Positions 40,825 to 49,249 of a stretch of 64,000 nt of DNA are shown here, one piece after another. The translations under genes were made by a program, and so were the position numbers. Every line of letters begins with the position of its first letter. The first letter of the stretch is position 1. The DNA is from Bradyrhizobium diazoefficiens. GTDB taxonomy: Bacteria > Pseudomonadota > Alphaproteobacteria > Rhizobiales > Xanthobacteraceae. The stretch covers positions 462,001 through 526,000 of the forward strand of contig NZ_JAFCJE010000001.1 of assembly GCF_018131185.1 (NCBI RefSeq), written 5' to 3'. The notes below the pieces were generated by a model that made no database searches, was not told where the DNA came from, and was given only the letters and a program-made list of their open reading frames with translations.

Positions 40825-41433
40825 CTAGCTCTGGTGCGCAATCAACCCTTCGATCATCGCACGCACGAGGCGAGCGATTTCTTCGCGCAGCGCCGGCAGC
40901 GGCACGGCAACCAGCTTCTGCTCCAGTCCCAGTGCCACCATGCCATGCACCGCCGAGAACAGGCTGCGCGCCGTGATGCCGAGCTCCTCGGGGCTACGCT
41001 TCGGAAATAACGTGGCCAGCGGTTGGTAGATGTGGCGGAACAGTTGCATCTGGTCTTCGACGGACCAGTCGGGGACGGTCTTGTCGGCCTCCATGCGGTG
41101 CTCGAACAGCGCACGCCAGAGCTGGAGATTCTCCGCCGCAAAATCGCAATAGGCGATGGCGATGCGGACCAGCGTCTCTTGCGGTATTGCCTCGCCCGCG
41201 CTGACCGCGGCGCGGAGCGCCTCGTCGAGCCGGAGCAGCGTGCGGGAGCCCACGCGCAGGATCAGCTCGTCCATGTCGGCCACGAGATTGTAGACCGCGC
41301 CATTGGCGCAGCCGATCTCGCGGGCGAGATCGCGGGTTTTCAGACCGGACAATCCGCGCTCGGCGATCATCCGCTCCGCCGCCAGGATCAGGTCGGACCG
41401 AAGTTTCTCTCGACGTTTTAAGGCTTTAGCCAT
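40825..41433 (-). CDS. TetR-family transcriptional regulator
   Basis: The 202-aa repressor has a helix-turn-helix at about 28-50 (GLKTRDLAREIGCANGAVYNLV) and a TetR_C ligand/dimer domain. It lies divergent from the pspA-like gene with three 13-bp palindromes of the form TGARC-N3-GYTCA between them. It therefore very probably represses itself and the pspA/yiaA unit. The inducer is unknown. Confidence 0.92.
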   Translation of the reverse strand: MAKALKRREKLRSDLILAAERMIAERGLSGLKTRDLAREIGCANGAVYNLVADMDELILRVGSRTLLRLDEALRAAVSAGEAIPQETLVRIAIAYCDFAAENLQLWRALFEHRMEADKTVPDWSVEDQMQLFRHIYQPLATLFPKRSPEELGITARSLFSAVHGMVALGLEQKLVAVPLPALREEIARLVRAMIEGLIAHQS

Positions 41434-41448
41434 AGGCGAACCAAATTT

Positions 41449-41461
41449 TGAGCGTCGCTCA
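41449..41461. promoter_or_regulatory. TetR operator 1 (TGAGC-GTC-GCTCA)
   Basis: A perfect 13-bp palindrome lies 16 bp upstream of the tetR start codon. Flanking A and T extend the symmetry (ATTTTGAGC / GCTCAAATT). Confidence 0.7.
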
Positions 41462-41469
41462 AATTTTTA

Positions 41470-41499
41470 TTGAACGATGTTCAGGGATCTTGCTACAAA
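41470..41499 (+). promoter_or_regulatory. Candidate pspA promoter
   Basis: TTGAAC (41470-41475) and TACAAA (41494-41499) are 18 bp apart, predicting a start near 41506. Operator 2 covers the -35 box and operator 3 the start site. Confidence 0.45.
41471..41483. promoter_or_regulatory. TetR operator 2 (TGAAC-GAT-GTTCA)
   Basis: This perfect palindrome has the same 5-3-5 layout as operators 1 and 3. It starts 22 bp, about two helix turns, from operator 1. Confidence 0.68.
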
Positions 41500-41505
41500 G
41501 GATCA

Positions 41506-41518
41506 TGAGCAACGCTCA
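41506..41518. promoter_or_regulatory. TetR operator 3 (TGAGC-AAC-GCTCA)
   Basis: The third palindrome is 16 bp upstream of the pspA-like start codon and has the same arms as operator 1. Confidence 0.68.
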
Positions 41519-41534
41519 TAACAGGGAGCTACAG

Positions 41535-42230
41535 ATGTTCAAGACAGTCGTGACACTTTTCCGCGGTAGCGTGGCAGCCGCGGGTGAAGAGCTGGAAGAC
41601 CGTACGGCCCTTCTGATCCTCGACCAGCAGATGCGCGATGCGGCCGCGGCCGTCGAGCGCAGCAAGCGGACGCTGGCCTTGGCGATCGCGCAGGATCAGC
41701 AGGAAGGCCGCAAGCTCGCGGCGACCGTCGCCCGTATCGCGGATCTGGAAACGCGCGCGGTTGCGGCACTCGACGGCGGCCGTGAGGATCTCGCCAGGGA
41801 CGCGGCGGAGGCCATCGCAGGCCTGGAGGCCGACCGCGATGCGGCGATGACGGCCCGTGCGTTGTTCGCGACCGAGATCATCAGGCTGAAGCGGCACGTC
41901 GCAAATGCGCAGGCCCGCATCACCGAGCTCGATCGGGGCCGTCGCGTCGCTCGCGCCTCGGAGGCGGTGCGCTCGCTTCGCCGCAGCGGCATCGAAGCGG
42001 CGCGTCCCTACGAATCCACGTTGCCGGAGGCGGAGAGCACCCTGAGGCGGCTGCGCGATCGGCAGATGGAAGCCCAGGCTGCCGACGATGCGCTCGTCGA
42101 GCTCGATGCGGCGATGGGTCCCCTCGCCACCGCCGAAAGATTGGCGGAGCAGGGCTTTGGCCCGCGGCTGAAGACGACTGCAGACGACGTGCTGGCGCGG
42201 TTGAAGTCCAACCGGACGCCGGCTGCCTGA
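41535..42230 (+). CDS. PspA/IM30-family membrane-stress protein
   Basis: The 231-aa product is almost all charged helix and coiled coil (LLILDQQMRDAAAAVERSKRTLALAIAQDQQEGRKLAA at the start of the coil), the layout of PspA/Vipp1. It begins with an amphipathic helix (MFKTVVTLFRGSVAAAGEEL). Such proteins polymerise on the inner face of damaged membrane to keep the proton gradient. No pspF or pspBC gene is present; control seems to be by the adjacent TetR repressor. AGGGAG precedes the ATG. yiaA follows 33 bp later. Confidence 0.88.
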   Translation: MFKTVVTLFRGSVAAAGEELEDRTALLILDQQMRDAAAAVERSKRTLALAIAQDQQEGRKLAATVARIADLETRAVAALDGGREDLARDAAEAIAGLEADRDAAMTARALFATEIIRLKRHVANAQARITELDRGRRVARASEAVRSLRRSGIEAARPYESTLPEAESTLRRLRDRQMEAQAADDALVELDAAMGPLATAERLAEQGFGPRLKTTADDVLARLKSNRTPAA

Positions 42231-42263
42231 CCCCATCATCATTCGAGCCAACAGGAGACCATC

Positions 42264-42539
42264 ATGAACCAGAACGGCCAGCCCCACAGCAGCGCCTGGG
42301 TGAGCTTCACTTACGCGTCCTTTGCAGCCTCCGCTTTCCTCGTCGCCATCGGTGTCTTCTTCCTGCCGATCGACGTCTGGATGAAGGGTTATCTCACCAT
42401 GGGTATCGTGATGCTGGTCCAGACCTGCATCACCCTGACCAAGACCGTGCGTGACAATCACGAGAGCAGCCGGCTGGTGAACCGCATCGAGGACGCGAAG
42501 GCCGAGCGGCTGCTGATGGAGGTTTCCAAGGCCGCGTGA
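42264..42539 (+). CDS. YiaA/YiaB-family inner-membrane protein
   Basis: The 91-aa protein has two membrane helices (about 15-33 and 42-58) joined by a short FLPIDVWMKGY turn, as in the YiaA/B two-helix domain, and a charged C-terminal tail. The function of the family is unknown; PspA-yiaA linkage suggests a membrane docking or stress role. AGGAG precedes the ATG. The gene's end lies in a 15-bp tandem duplication. Confidence 0.85.
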   Translation: MNQNGQPHSSAWVSFTYASFAASAFLVAIGVFFLPIDVWMKGYLTMGIVMLVQTCITLTKTVRDNHESSRLVNRIEDAKAERLLMEVSKAA

Positions 42540-42559
42540 AGAATGGCCGCGTGAAAAAT
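42530..42559. repeat. 15-bp tandem duplication over the yiaA stop codon
   Basis: GGCCGCGTGAAGAAT is followed at once by GGCCGCGTGAAAAAT. The first copy contains the real stop; the second repeats the last codons out of use. Confidence 0.75.
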
Positions 42560-42587
42560 GCCTCGAGCTGATCCGGACGAGAAGCAA

Positions 42588-42620
42588 GAGAGCCGCGGAG
42601 CAACTGGCGCCGCGGCTCTC
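42588..42620 (+). terminator. Hairpin downstream of the pspA/yiaA operon
   Basis: An 11-bp perfect stem GAGAGCCGCGG/CCGCGGCTCTC with an 11-nt loop follows yiaA. There is no T-run, so it may be a weak or factor-aided terminator. Confidence 0.5.
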
Positions 42621-42732
42621 GCGTCCGCAACCGTCCGGAATGACGTCTTGATGGTTGCGATCCCCGTGGCGCATTGTGCTTCGGCTGCAAGTGGGATATG
42701 GCTCTCGCGCTTTTCAGAGGCGGAGACGAGCT

Positions 42733-42939
42733 TTGTCGAAACAATCGCTGCGTGAAGAGGCCGAGCGCCTGATCCGCGAATCGATGGAAAAGAAGACCAT
42801 CGTCGTCAAGCAGGGCGCGACCCGCATCGAGGCCGTCTGCGGCAAGTGCGGCGCGCCGAACCGGGTCCAGGCGGAGAAAGGCCAGACCCGGGTCAAGTTC
42901 GCCTGCAAGAATTGTGGGCATCAGCAGGAGACGCTGTAG
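42733..42939 (+). CDS. Small zinc-ribbon protein
   Basis: The 68-aa product starts at TTG 42733, with CGGAGACG just before it. It has a charged helix (LREEAERLIRESMEKK) and a four-cysteine ribbon CGKCGAPN ... CKNCGHQQE that should hold one zinc. The size and charge fit a nucleic-acid or protein adaptor. It may belong to the preceding PspA transcript, but a hairpin and 193 bp separate them. Confidence 0.7.
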   Translation: MSKQSLREEAERLIRESMEKKTIVVKQGATRIEAVCGKCGAPNRVQAEKGQTRVKFACKNCGHQQETL

Positions 42940-42975
42940 GGTTTTAACCCTCTCCCACAAGGGAGAAGGAAAGAT

Positions 42976-43821
42976 CTAGTTCCCCTCCACAAACCTCTTG
43001 AATGCATCCGCATAGTCCGGGTGCCAGCGCGACAGCGGCGGGCGGTTCTCGATGATGTCGCCGGCGGCCCATTCCATGCGCTTCTCGTCGAGCACGCGCG
43101 GTACGTCATTGTCCGGGCAGAGAATGTAGAAATCGCCCATCTCCAGCCGCGCCAGCATGAAATCGATCGTCTGCTCCGGCGTCCAGGCGCCGGCCGGCTT
43201 TTCGGTGCGCCCCTTTGCGGTGAGGCCGGTGAAGACGAAGCCCGGTATCAGCAGGTGTGCCGTGATGCGACAGTCTTTTGTGTTGCGCAGCTCGTGCTGG
43301 AGCGCTTCGGTGAACGCCTTCACCCCGGCCTTGGAGACGTTGTAGGCGGGATCGCCCGGCGGTGTAGTGATGCCCTGCTTCGAGCCCGTGTTGATGATGA
43401 GGCCGCCTTTGCCACGCGCGATCATCTGGGGCGCGAAGATGCGCGAGCCGTTGATGATGCCCCACATGTTGACGGCGATGATGCGCTGCCAATGGTCGGG
43501 TTCGCCGAACAGCGTGCTGCCCGGCTGGATGCCGGCATTGTTCATGAGCAGGTCGGTTCCGCCGAAATGCGCGCCCACGGCGCGCTCCAGTTCCATCACG
43601 CTCTCGGCCCTGCTGACATCGACGACGGAGGTCATCACCTTTGTGGCATCGGTAACGGATGAGAGTTTTGTTGCGGCCTCGGTCAGTCGAGCCTCATCGA
43701 CATCCGCGATACACACCTTCATTCCGGCGCGCGCGAAGGCCATGGCTGCAGCCAGTCCGATGCCGGACGCGCCACCGGTGATCACGGCAACATTGTTTTT
43801 CACGATGGCGGGATGTGGCAT
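42976..43821 (-). CDS. Short-chain dehydrogenase/reductase
   Basis: The 281-aa classical SDR has the NAD(P) motif TGGASGIG (residues 15-22), an acidic CIADVDEARL that favours NAD, NNAG, and the catalytic PAYNVSKAG (Tyr-x3-Lys). It oxidises or reduces an alcohol/carbonyl of unknown identity. GGAGA precedes the ATG. It is divergent from an aldehyde dehydrogenase gene; both could serve one alcohol-to-acid route. Confidence 0.92.
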   Translation of the reverse strand: MPHPAIVKNNVAVITGGASGIGLAAAMAFARAGMKVCIADVDEARLTEAATKLSSVTDATKVMTSVVDVSRAESVMELERAVGAHFGGTDLLMNNAGIQPGSTLFGEPDHWQRIIAVNMWGIINGSRIFAPQMIARGKGGLIINTGSKQGITTPPGDPAYNVSKAGVKAFTEALQHELRNTKDCRITAHLLIPGFVFTGLTAKGRTEKPAGAWTPEQTIDFMLARLEMGDFYILCPDNDVPRVLDEKRMEWAAGDIIENRPPLSRWHPDYADAFKRFVEGN

Positions 43822-44002
43822 GGGACGTCTCCGGAGCGGGGCTTGCTCGAGCTATAACATGGCGCTGCTGTGACCCCGCACAAGTCGGCATGGGAGGTCT
43901 TCGTTCCGCGCTGCCTTTACGCCTATCCGGCACCGCTGTATCCTTCAACGCAACGATCCCGCCCAGATCGAACCAATCAATCACCTGACAGGGAGTGCAG
44001 CC

Positions 44003-45499
44003 ATGGCTGTGTCGCAGGCTATTCCGATCACGCGTCATCCGTTCGCGAACGGGTCCTACAAGCAGATGCTGATCGACGGGAAGTGGGTCGATGCAGCCTC
44101 AGGCAAGCGCTTCGAGACCCGCAATCCCGCGACAGGCGAGCTGCTCGCAACGGTCGCCGAGGGTGACAAGGAAGACATCGATCGTGCGGTTGCCGCCGCC
44201 CGCCGCGCCTTCGAAGGACCCTGGAGCAAGGTCAAGCCGTTCGAACGGCAGAACCTGCTTCTGAAGCTTGCCGATCTCGTCGAGAAGAATTTCGACGAAT
44301 TGTCGCAGCTCGACACGCTCGACATGGGCGCGCCGCTCAGCCGCACCCGCGCCTATCGCCTGCGCGCCGTCGGCATGCTGCGCTACTACGCCGGCCAGAC
44401 CACGGCGATCCACGGCGAGACCATCGAGAACTCGCTGCCTGGCGAAATCTTCTCCTATACGTTGAAGGAGCCGATCGGCGTCGTCGGCGCCATCATCCCC
44501 TGGAACGGTCCGCTCACCGCGACGATCTGGAAGATCGGCCCGGCAATCGCGACCGGCTGCACCGTGGTGCTCAAGCCCGCCGAAGAGGCGCCGCTGACCT
44601 CGCTGCGCATCGCCGAGCTGGCGATGGAGGCAGGCATTCCGCCCGGCGTCATCAACGTCGTGCCCGGCTACGGCGAGACCGCGGGCGCCGCGCTCGCCTC
44701 GCATCATGACGTGGACAAGGTTGCATTCACCGGCTCGCACGTCACGGGCCAGTCGATCATCCGCGCCTCGGCCGGAAACTTGAAGCGTGTTTCGCTCGAG
44801 CTCGGCGGCAAGTCGCCGGACATCGTGTTCGCGGATGCCGATCTCGATGCCGCCGTGCCCGGCGCGGCGATGGCGGTGTTCGCCAATTCGGGCCAGATCT
44901 GCAGCGCAGGTACGCGGCTGTTCGTCGAGCAGTCGATCTACGAGGAGTTCGTCGGCCGCGTCGCCGAGTTCGGCAAGAAGCTGCAGGTCGGCAACGGTCT
45001 CGATCCCAATGTGCAGATCGGCCCGCTCGTGTCCGAAGAGCAACTCAAGCGCGTCACCGGCTATCTCGACATCGGCCAGAAGGAAGGCGCGAAGGCACTC
45101 GCCGGCGGTGGCCGAGCTACCGAAGGCGCGCTGTCGAAGGGCTTCTTCGTCTCGCCGACGGTGTTCGCGGGCGTCCAGGACAATATGCGCATCGCGCAGG
45201 AGGAGATTTTTGGTCCCGTCATCTCCGCGATCGCGTTCAAGGACATGGACGAACTCGTCAAGCGCGCCAACAATACCACCTTCGGCCTCGGCTCCGGCCT
45301 GTGGACGCGCGACGTCAGCAAGGCGCACGCGGTTGCAAAATCGCTGCGCGCAGGTTCGGTGTGGGTGAATTGCTACCAGGCGATGGATCCTGCCGTGCCC
45401 TTCGGCGGCTACAAGATGAGCGGCTACGGCCGCGAGTCCGGCAAGCAGCATGTCGAGGAATATCTCAACGTGAAGGCCGTCTGGATCAAGACGGCTTAA
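44003..45499 (+). CDS. NAD(P)-dependent aldehyde dehydrogenase
   Basis: The 498-aa enzyme oxidises an aldehyde to the acid. The catalytic Cys300 is in NSGQICSAG, the general base Glu in LELGGKSPDIV, the cofactor loop is FTGSHVTGQ, and PWNGPLTATIWKIGPAIATG is the substrate-channel segment. It is closest in look to the phenylacetaldehyde/betaine-type ALDH group. AGGGAG is just upstream of the ATG. It is followed by an Old Yellow Enzyme gene. Confidence 0.93.
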   Translation: MAVSQAIPITRHPFANGSYKQMLIDGKWVDAASGKRFETRNPATGELLATVAEGDKEDIDRAVAAARRAFEGPWSKVKPFERQNLLLKLADLVEKNFDELSQLDTLDMGAPLSRTRAYRLRAVGMLRYYAGQTTAIHGETIENSLPGEIFSYTLKEPIGVVGAIIPWNGPLTATIWKIGPAIATGCTVVLKPAEEAPLTSLRIAELAMEAGIPPGVINVVPGYGETAGAALASHHDVDKVAFTGSHVTGQSIIRASAGNLKRVSLELGGKSPDIVFADADLDAAVPGAAMAVFANSGQICSAGTRLFVEQSIYEEFVGRVAEFGKKLQVGNGLDPNVQIGPLVSEEQLKRVTGYLDIGQKEGAKALAGGGRATEGALSKGFFVSPTVFAGVQDNMRIAQEEIFGPVISAIAFKDMDELVKRANNTTFGLGSGLWTRDVSKAHAVAKSLRAGSVWVNCYQAMDPAVPFGGYKMSGYGRESGKQHVEEYLNVKAVWIKTA

Positions 45500-45614
45500 A
45501 GATCTGTCCTCTTCCGCCTTCCACGAGGGGGAATATCTACTTGGGGCGGCGCCTTTCCGGCGACCGCCCCCTCGCTATATGATCCACATCCTTTCATAGA
45601 CATCCGGGGACCAC

Positions 45615-46742
45615 ATGAAATTCGAGGCGTTGTTCAAACCGTTGCAGGTCGGTCCGTACAAGCTTGCACATCGCGTCGCGATGGCGCCGCTGACGCGCAT
45701 GCGCGCCGAGCGCGAGACTTTCTCACCGCGGCCACTCAACGCCGAATATTATGGCCAACGCGCCACAAAGGGCGGCCTGATCATCGCCGAAGCCTCGCCG
45801 GTGCTCTCGCATGGCCGCGGCAATCCGGCGACACCGGGCATCTATTCGGAGGCGCAGATCGCCGGCTGGCGCAAGGTGGTCGACGCGGTCCACGCCAAGG
45901 GCGGCATCATCTTCCTCCAGCTCTGGCATGTCGGCCGCGTCTCGCATTCATCCTTCCACGGCGGCGAGCTGCCGGTTTCGGCCTCCGCGATCCCGATCAA
46001 GGCGGAAGGCATGAAGGCGATGACGGCAGACGGCAAGATCTCCGACTATGAGACGCCGCGCGCGCTGGAGACCGAGGAGGTCAAGGGTATCGTCGAAGCT
46101 TTCCGGCAAGGCGCCAGGAATGCGCTCGCCGCCGGCTTCGACGGCGTCGAGATCCACGGCGCCAACGGTTACCTGCTCGAGCAATTCCTGCAATCGCGCA
46201 GCAACCAGCGCACCGATCAATATGGCGGCTCGATCGAGAACCGCGCGCGCCTGTTGCTCGAAGTCACGCAAGCCGCGATCGACGTCTGGGGCGCGAACCG
46301 CGTCGCCGTCCGGCTGTCGCCGCACGGCATCGCCAATGATTCCGGCGAGCCCGATCCGATGCCGCTTTATACCCACGTGGTGAAGGCGCTCGACAAGCTC
46401 GGGCTTGCCTATCTGCACTTCATCGAGCCGCGCTCCAGCGGCGCCGGCCGTGCCGACGTCCATTGGGAGAATGTGCCCTCCGCGATGGTGCTGTTCCGGC
46501 CGCTCTATAGTGGCGTGCTGATGACCGCCGGCGGCTTCACCGGCGAGACTGCGAACGCGGCGATCGCCGATGGCCACGCCGACATCATCGCCTTCGGCCG
46601 CATCTTCATCTCCAATCCGGACCTGCCGCGCCGCATGCAGCATGACTACCCGATCACGCCGTACAATCGTGCGACGTTCTACGGCGGCGAGGAGAAGGGG
46701 TATACGGATTATCCGACGTATGACGAACTGACGCCGGCCTGA
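45615..46742 (+). CDS. Old Yellow Enzyme family alkene reductase
   Basis: The 375-aa FMN enzyme reduces activated C=C bonds, nitro groups or nitrate esters with NAD(P)H (NemA / N-ethylmaleimide reductase type). Seen are APLTRMRA, LQLWHVGRVSH, EIHGANGYLLEQFLQ with SRSNQRTDQYGGSIENR, and AFGRIFISNPDL. The gene may share a promoter with the aldehyde dehydrogenase 116 bp upstream. Confidence 0.93.
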   Translation: MKFEALFKPLQVGPYKLAHRVAMAPLTRMRAERETFSPRPLNAEYYGQRATKGGLIIAEASPVLSHGRGNPATPGIYSEAQIAGWRKVVDAVHAKGGIIFLQLWHVGRVSHSSFHGGELPVSASAIPIKAEGMKAMTADGKISDYETPRALETEEVKGIVEAFRQGARNALAAGFDGVEIHGANGYLLEQFLQSRSNQRTDQYGGSIENRARLLLEVTQAAIDVWGANRVAVRLSPHGIANDSGEPDPMPLYTHVVKALDKLGLAYLHFIEPRSSGAGRADVHWENVPSAMVLFRPLYSGVLMTAGGFTGETANAAIADGHADIIAFGRIFISNPDLPRRMQHDYPITPYNRATFYGGEEKGYTDYPTYDELTPA

Positions 46743-46745
46743 CCA

Positions 46746-46850
46746 GTCATTCCGGGGCGACGCGAAGCGTCGAGCCCGGAATCCATCTTCGTTCTTGGAC
46801 TGCCGCTCGATGGATTCCGGGCCCGCGCCTTCGGCGCGTCCCGGAATGAC
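46746..46850. repeat. Interspersed palindromic element (GTCATTCCGGGG type)
   Basis: GTCATTCCGGGGCGACGCG at the left mirrors GCGTCCCGGAATGAC at the right, with internal GACGCGAAGCGTC and GCGCCTTCGGCGC hairpins and the ATGGATTCCGGG motif. It lies directly after the alkene reductase stop. Confidence 0.8.
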
Positions 46851-46864
46851 GATGAGGAGACACC

Positions 46865-47368
46865 ATGGCCAAAGCCGCAGCCGCCGCAGGTAAAGCCACC
46901 GGCCAATGCCTCTGCGGCAAAATCCGCTTCGAGATCGACGTCCCTGCGCGCTGGGCCTGGCACGATCACTCCGCCGCCAGCCGCCGCGCCCACGGCGCGG
47001 CCTACGCGACCTATGTCGGAAGCTGGACGAAGCGGTTTCGCATCATTTCGGGCAAGTCGGCGCTTAGCCGATACGAGGATAAGACAACGAAGACCGCCCG
47101 CAGCTTCTGCTCGCATTGCGGCACGCCGATCGCCTATGAGCGCCCGCGCGGGCCGCACATGGTCAACATCCCCCGTGCGCTTTTCAAGGAACGCACCGGC
47201 CGCCAGCCGCTCTATCACATCGCGATCGAAGAGCTGCAGGAATGGGCCTATACCGGCGAGCCGCTGGTGCCGCTGAAAGGTTTTCCCGGCGTGGTCTGGC
47301 AGCGCTCGAGAAGGAAGAAGCGATCGAGAGGTGAAGATCCGTTCGAGCTGGGGCGGGAGGAGGCTTAG
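46865..47368 (+). CDS. GFA-family protein with altered zinc site
   Basis: The 167-aa product keeps the first motif (QCLCGKIRFE) and the last (SFCSHCGTPIAYE) of the GFA family. The middle CHCxxC motif is replaced by WHDHSAASRRAHG, so the second, catalytic zinc site has no Cys. One structural zinc is still possible. The C-terminus has a basic extension (RSRRKKRSRGEDP). It probably has a function other than glutathione-formaldehyde chemistry. Confidence 0.8.
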   Translation: MAKAAAAAGKATGQCLCGKIRFEIDVPARWAWHDHSAASRRAHGAAYATYVGSWTKRFRIISGKSALSRYEDKTTKTARSFCSHCGTPIAYERPRGPHMVNIPRALFKERTGRQPLYHIAIEELQEWAYTGEPLVPLKGFPGVVWQRSRRKKRSRGEDPFELGREEA

Positions 47369-47476
47369 CGCTGCGTTCCCGCGCAACGCAGCCATGACCG
47401 CGCTTCCTTGCGCGTCTCCGGAAATTTCGGCCATCATGCCGCCGTCCTTGCGGCAACGTCCGCTCCTGGAGGAAAC

Positions 47477-49138
47477 ATGAAGAACAAGATCACCGGCCGC
47501 TCCGCTTTTCTCGCGCTGCTCAAGGACGAGGGCATCACGCATCTGTTCGGCAATCCCGGGACCACCGAGCTGCCGATCATGCATGCGCTGAAGGACCATC
47601 CCGACCTTACCTATGTGATGGCGATGCAGGAGAGCCTGGTGGTCGCGATCGCCGACGGCTATAGCCGCGCCTCCGGCAAGCTCGTTGCCTGCAACGTCCA
47701 CGTCGCCCCCGGTCTCGGCAACGCCATGGGCTCGCTCTACAATGCCCAGTTCACGGGCACGCCGATGATCCTCACCGCGGGACAGCAGGAGCAGGGCCAC
47801 GGCCTGATGGAGCCGGTGCTGTATGGCCCGCTGGTGCGCATGGCCGAGCCGCTGGTGAAATGGGCGGTCGAAGTGACGCGGCTGGAGGACCTGCCGCGCA
47901 TCGTCCGCCGCGCCGCCAAGGTTGCGATGACCCCGCCGACCGGCCCCGTGTTCATCTCGCTGCCCGGCGACATCCTCAACAGCGAGGCCGGGATCGATCT
48001 CGGCCGCTCCACCCGGATCGATGCCCGCACCAAGCCGTCGGATGAAGCGCTGAAGGCTTTCGCCGCGCGCCTGCTCAAGGCCGAGCGCCCCGTCATCGTC
48101 ACCATGGACGAGGTGGTCAAGAGCGACGCGCTCGAGGAGGCGGCCGAACTCGCCGAGCTGCTCGGTGCCGCGGCCTATCAATCGTCCACGCCCTATGGGT
48201 CGCACTTCCTCTCGCAGAGCCCGAGCTTCGTCGGCACGCTGGCGCGCGTGCAGAAGGTCGCGCGCGATACGCTCGCCCCGCACGATCTCCTGGTCGCGCT
48301 CGGCGGCGATCCCCTGCGGATGTCCGTCTATAGCGAGGTCGATGCGCTGCCCGATGGTCTGGGCATCGTGCAGATCGGCCTCGTCGATTGGGAGATCGCC
48401 AAGAACTACGGCGCGGAGATCGCGCTGAAGGCGGACTTGAAGGAAACGCTGCGCGCGCTGATCCCGGTGCTGAAGGAGTTGGGCGGCGCCGCACTCGCGA
48501 GCCGTGCAAAACAGCGCCTCGCCGAGCTGGCGCCGAAGAACTGGACCGCGCGCCGCGCCGCGCTGGTCGAGCAGATCGGCAGGAGCGCCGGCCGCAGCCC
48601 GATCGATCCGGACTTCCTGGTGCTGCGGATGGTCGAGGCCATGCCTGACAATGCCATCCTGGTCGACGAAGGCCTCACCTCGAGCCGCCAGATCACGGCG
48701 CTGCATCCGCACCGCGACCGCTACGGCTATCACGGACTTGCCTCCGGCGGCATCGGCTGGGGCCTGCCGGCCTCGGTCGGCGCCAGCATCGCCAATCCGG
48801 ATCGCCCCGTCGTGTGCTTCTCGGGCGATGGCAGCGCGATGTATTCGATCCAGTCGCTGTGGACCGCGGCGCATCACAAGCTGCCGCTCAACGTCGTCAT
48901 CGCCAACAATGGCGGCTACCGCATCATCAAGCAGCGCCTGCTCGCCTTCCATGGCGATGACAATTATGTCGGCATGGATTTCGTCGATCCGCCCGTGGAT
49001 TTCGCCGGCGTCGCGAGAGCGCTGGGCTGCGAGGCGATCAAGGTCAGCGATCCCGGCGAGTTGCAGGCGACGCTGGCGTCGGCGTTTGGCCGGCCGGGAA
49101 CGAAGCTGATCGAGGTGATGGTGGACGGGAAGGTGTAG
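47477..49138 (+). CDS. Thiamine-diphosphate-dependent decarboxylase, benzoylformate-decarboxylase-like
   Basis: The 553-aa enzyme has FGNPGTTELP, the cofactor-activating Glu52 (MAMQESLV), His75 in NVHVAPGLGNAMG and the ThDP/Mg motif GDGSAMYSIQSLWTAAHHKLPLNVVIANN. The pattern is that of benzoylformate decarboxylase and other acetolactate-synthase-like enzymes. The active-site Ser26 of the Pseudomonas enzyme is Thr29 here, and no equivalent of its second His (His281) is obvious (ALGGDPLRMSVYSE). The substrate is thus uncertain. GGAGG before the ATG at 47477 sets the start. Confidence 0.85.
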   Translation: MKNKITGRSAFLALLKDEGITHLFGNPGTTELPIMHALKDHPDLTYVMAMQESLVVAIADGYSRASGKLVACNVHVAPGLGNAMGSLYNAQFTGTPMILTAGQQEQGHGLMEPVLYGPLVRMAEPLVKWAVEVTRLEDLPRIVRRAAKVAMTPPTGPVFISLPGDILNSEAGIDLGRSTRIDARTKPSDEALKAFAARLLKAERPVIVTMDEVVKSDALEEAAELAELLGAAAYQSSTPYGSHFLSQSPSFVGTLARVQKVARDTLAPHDLLVALGGDPLRMSVYSEVDALPDGLGIVQIGLVDWEIAKNYGAEIALKADLKETLRALIPVLKELGGAALASRAKQRLAELAPKNWTARRAALVEQIGRSAGRSPIDPDFLVLRMVEAMPDNAILVDEGLTSSRQITALHPHRDRYGYHGLASGGIGWGLPASVGASIANPDRPVVCFSGDGSAMYSIQSLWTAAHHKLPLNVVIANNGGYRIIKQRLLAFHGDDNYVGMDFVDPPVDFAGVARALGCEAIKVSDPGELQATLASAFGRPGTKLIEVMVDGKV

Positions 49139-49152
49139 GGCCGGCGTCAGCC

Positions 49153-49235
49153 GTCATTGCGAGAGCGAAGCGACGAAGCAATCCAGACTGTTTCCGCGGA
49201 GAGATTCTGGGTTGCTTCGCTGCGCTCGCAATGAC
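49153..49235. repeat. Interspersed palindromic element (GTCATTGCGAG type)
   Basis: GTCATTGCGAGAGCGAAGCG at the left is the inverse of CGCTGCGCTCGCAATGAC at the right, with GAAGCAATCC / GGGTTGCTTC inside. It sits between two convergent genes. It is a third family of extragenic palindrome in this window. Confidence 0.82.
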
Positions 49236-49249
49236 GAGCAACGGGCAGC

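Noticed and set aside
46709..48952. A 747-codon minus-strand frame over the GFA and ThDP decarboxylase genes
   Set aside because: It covers two well-supported plus-strand genes and a repeat, and shows no motif.
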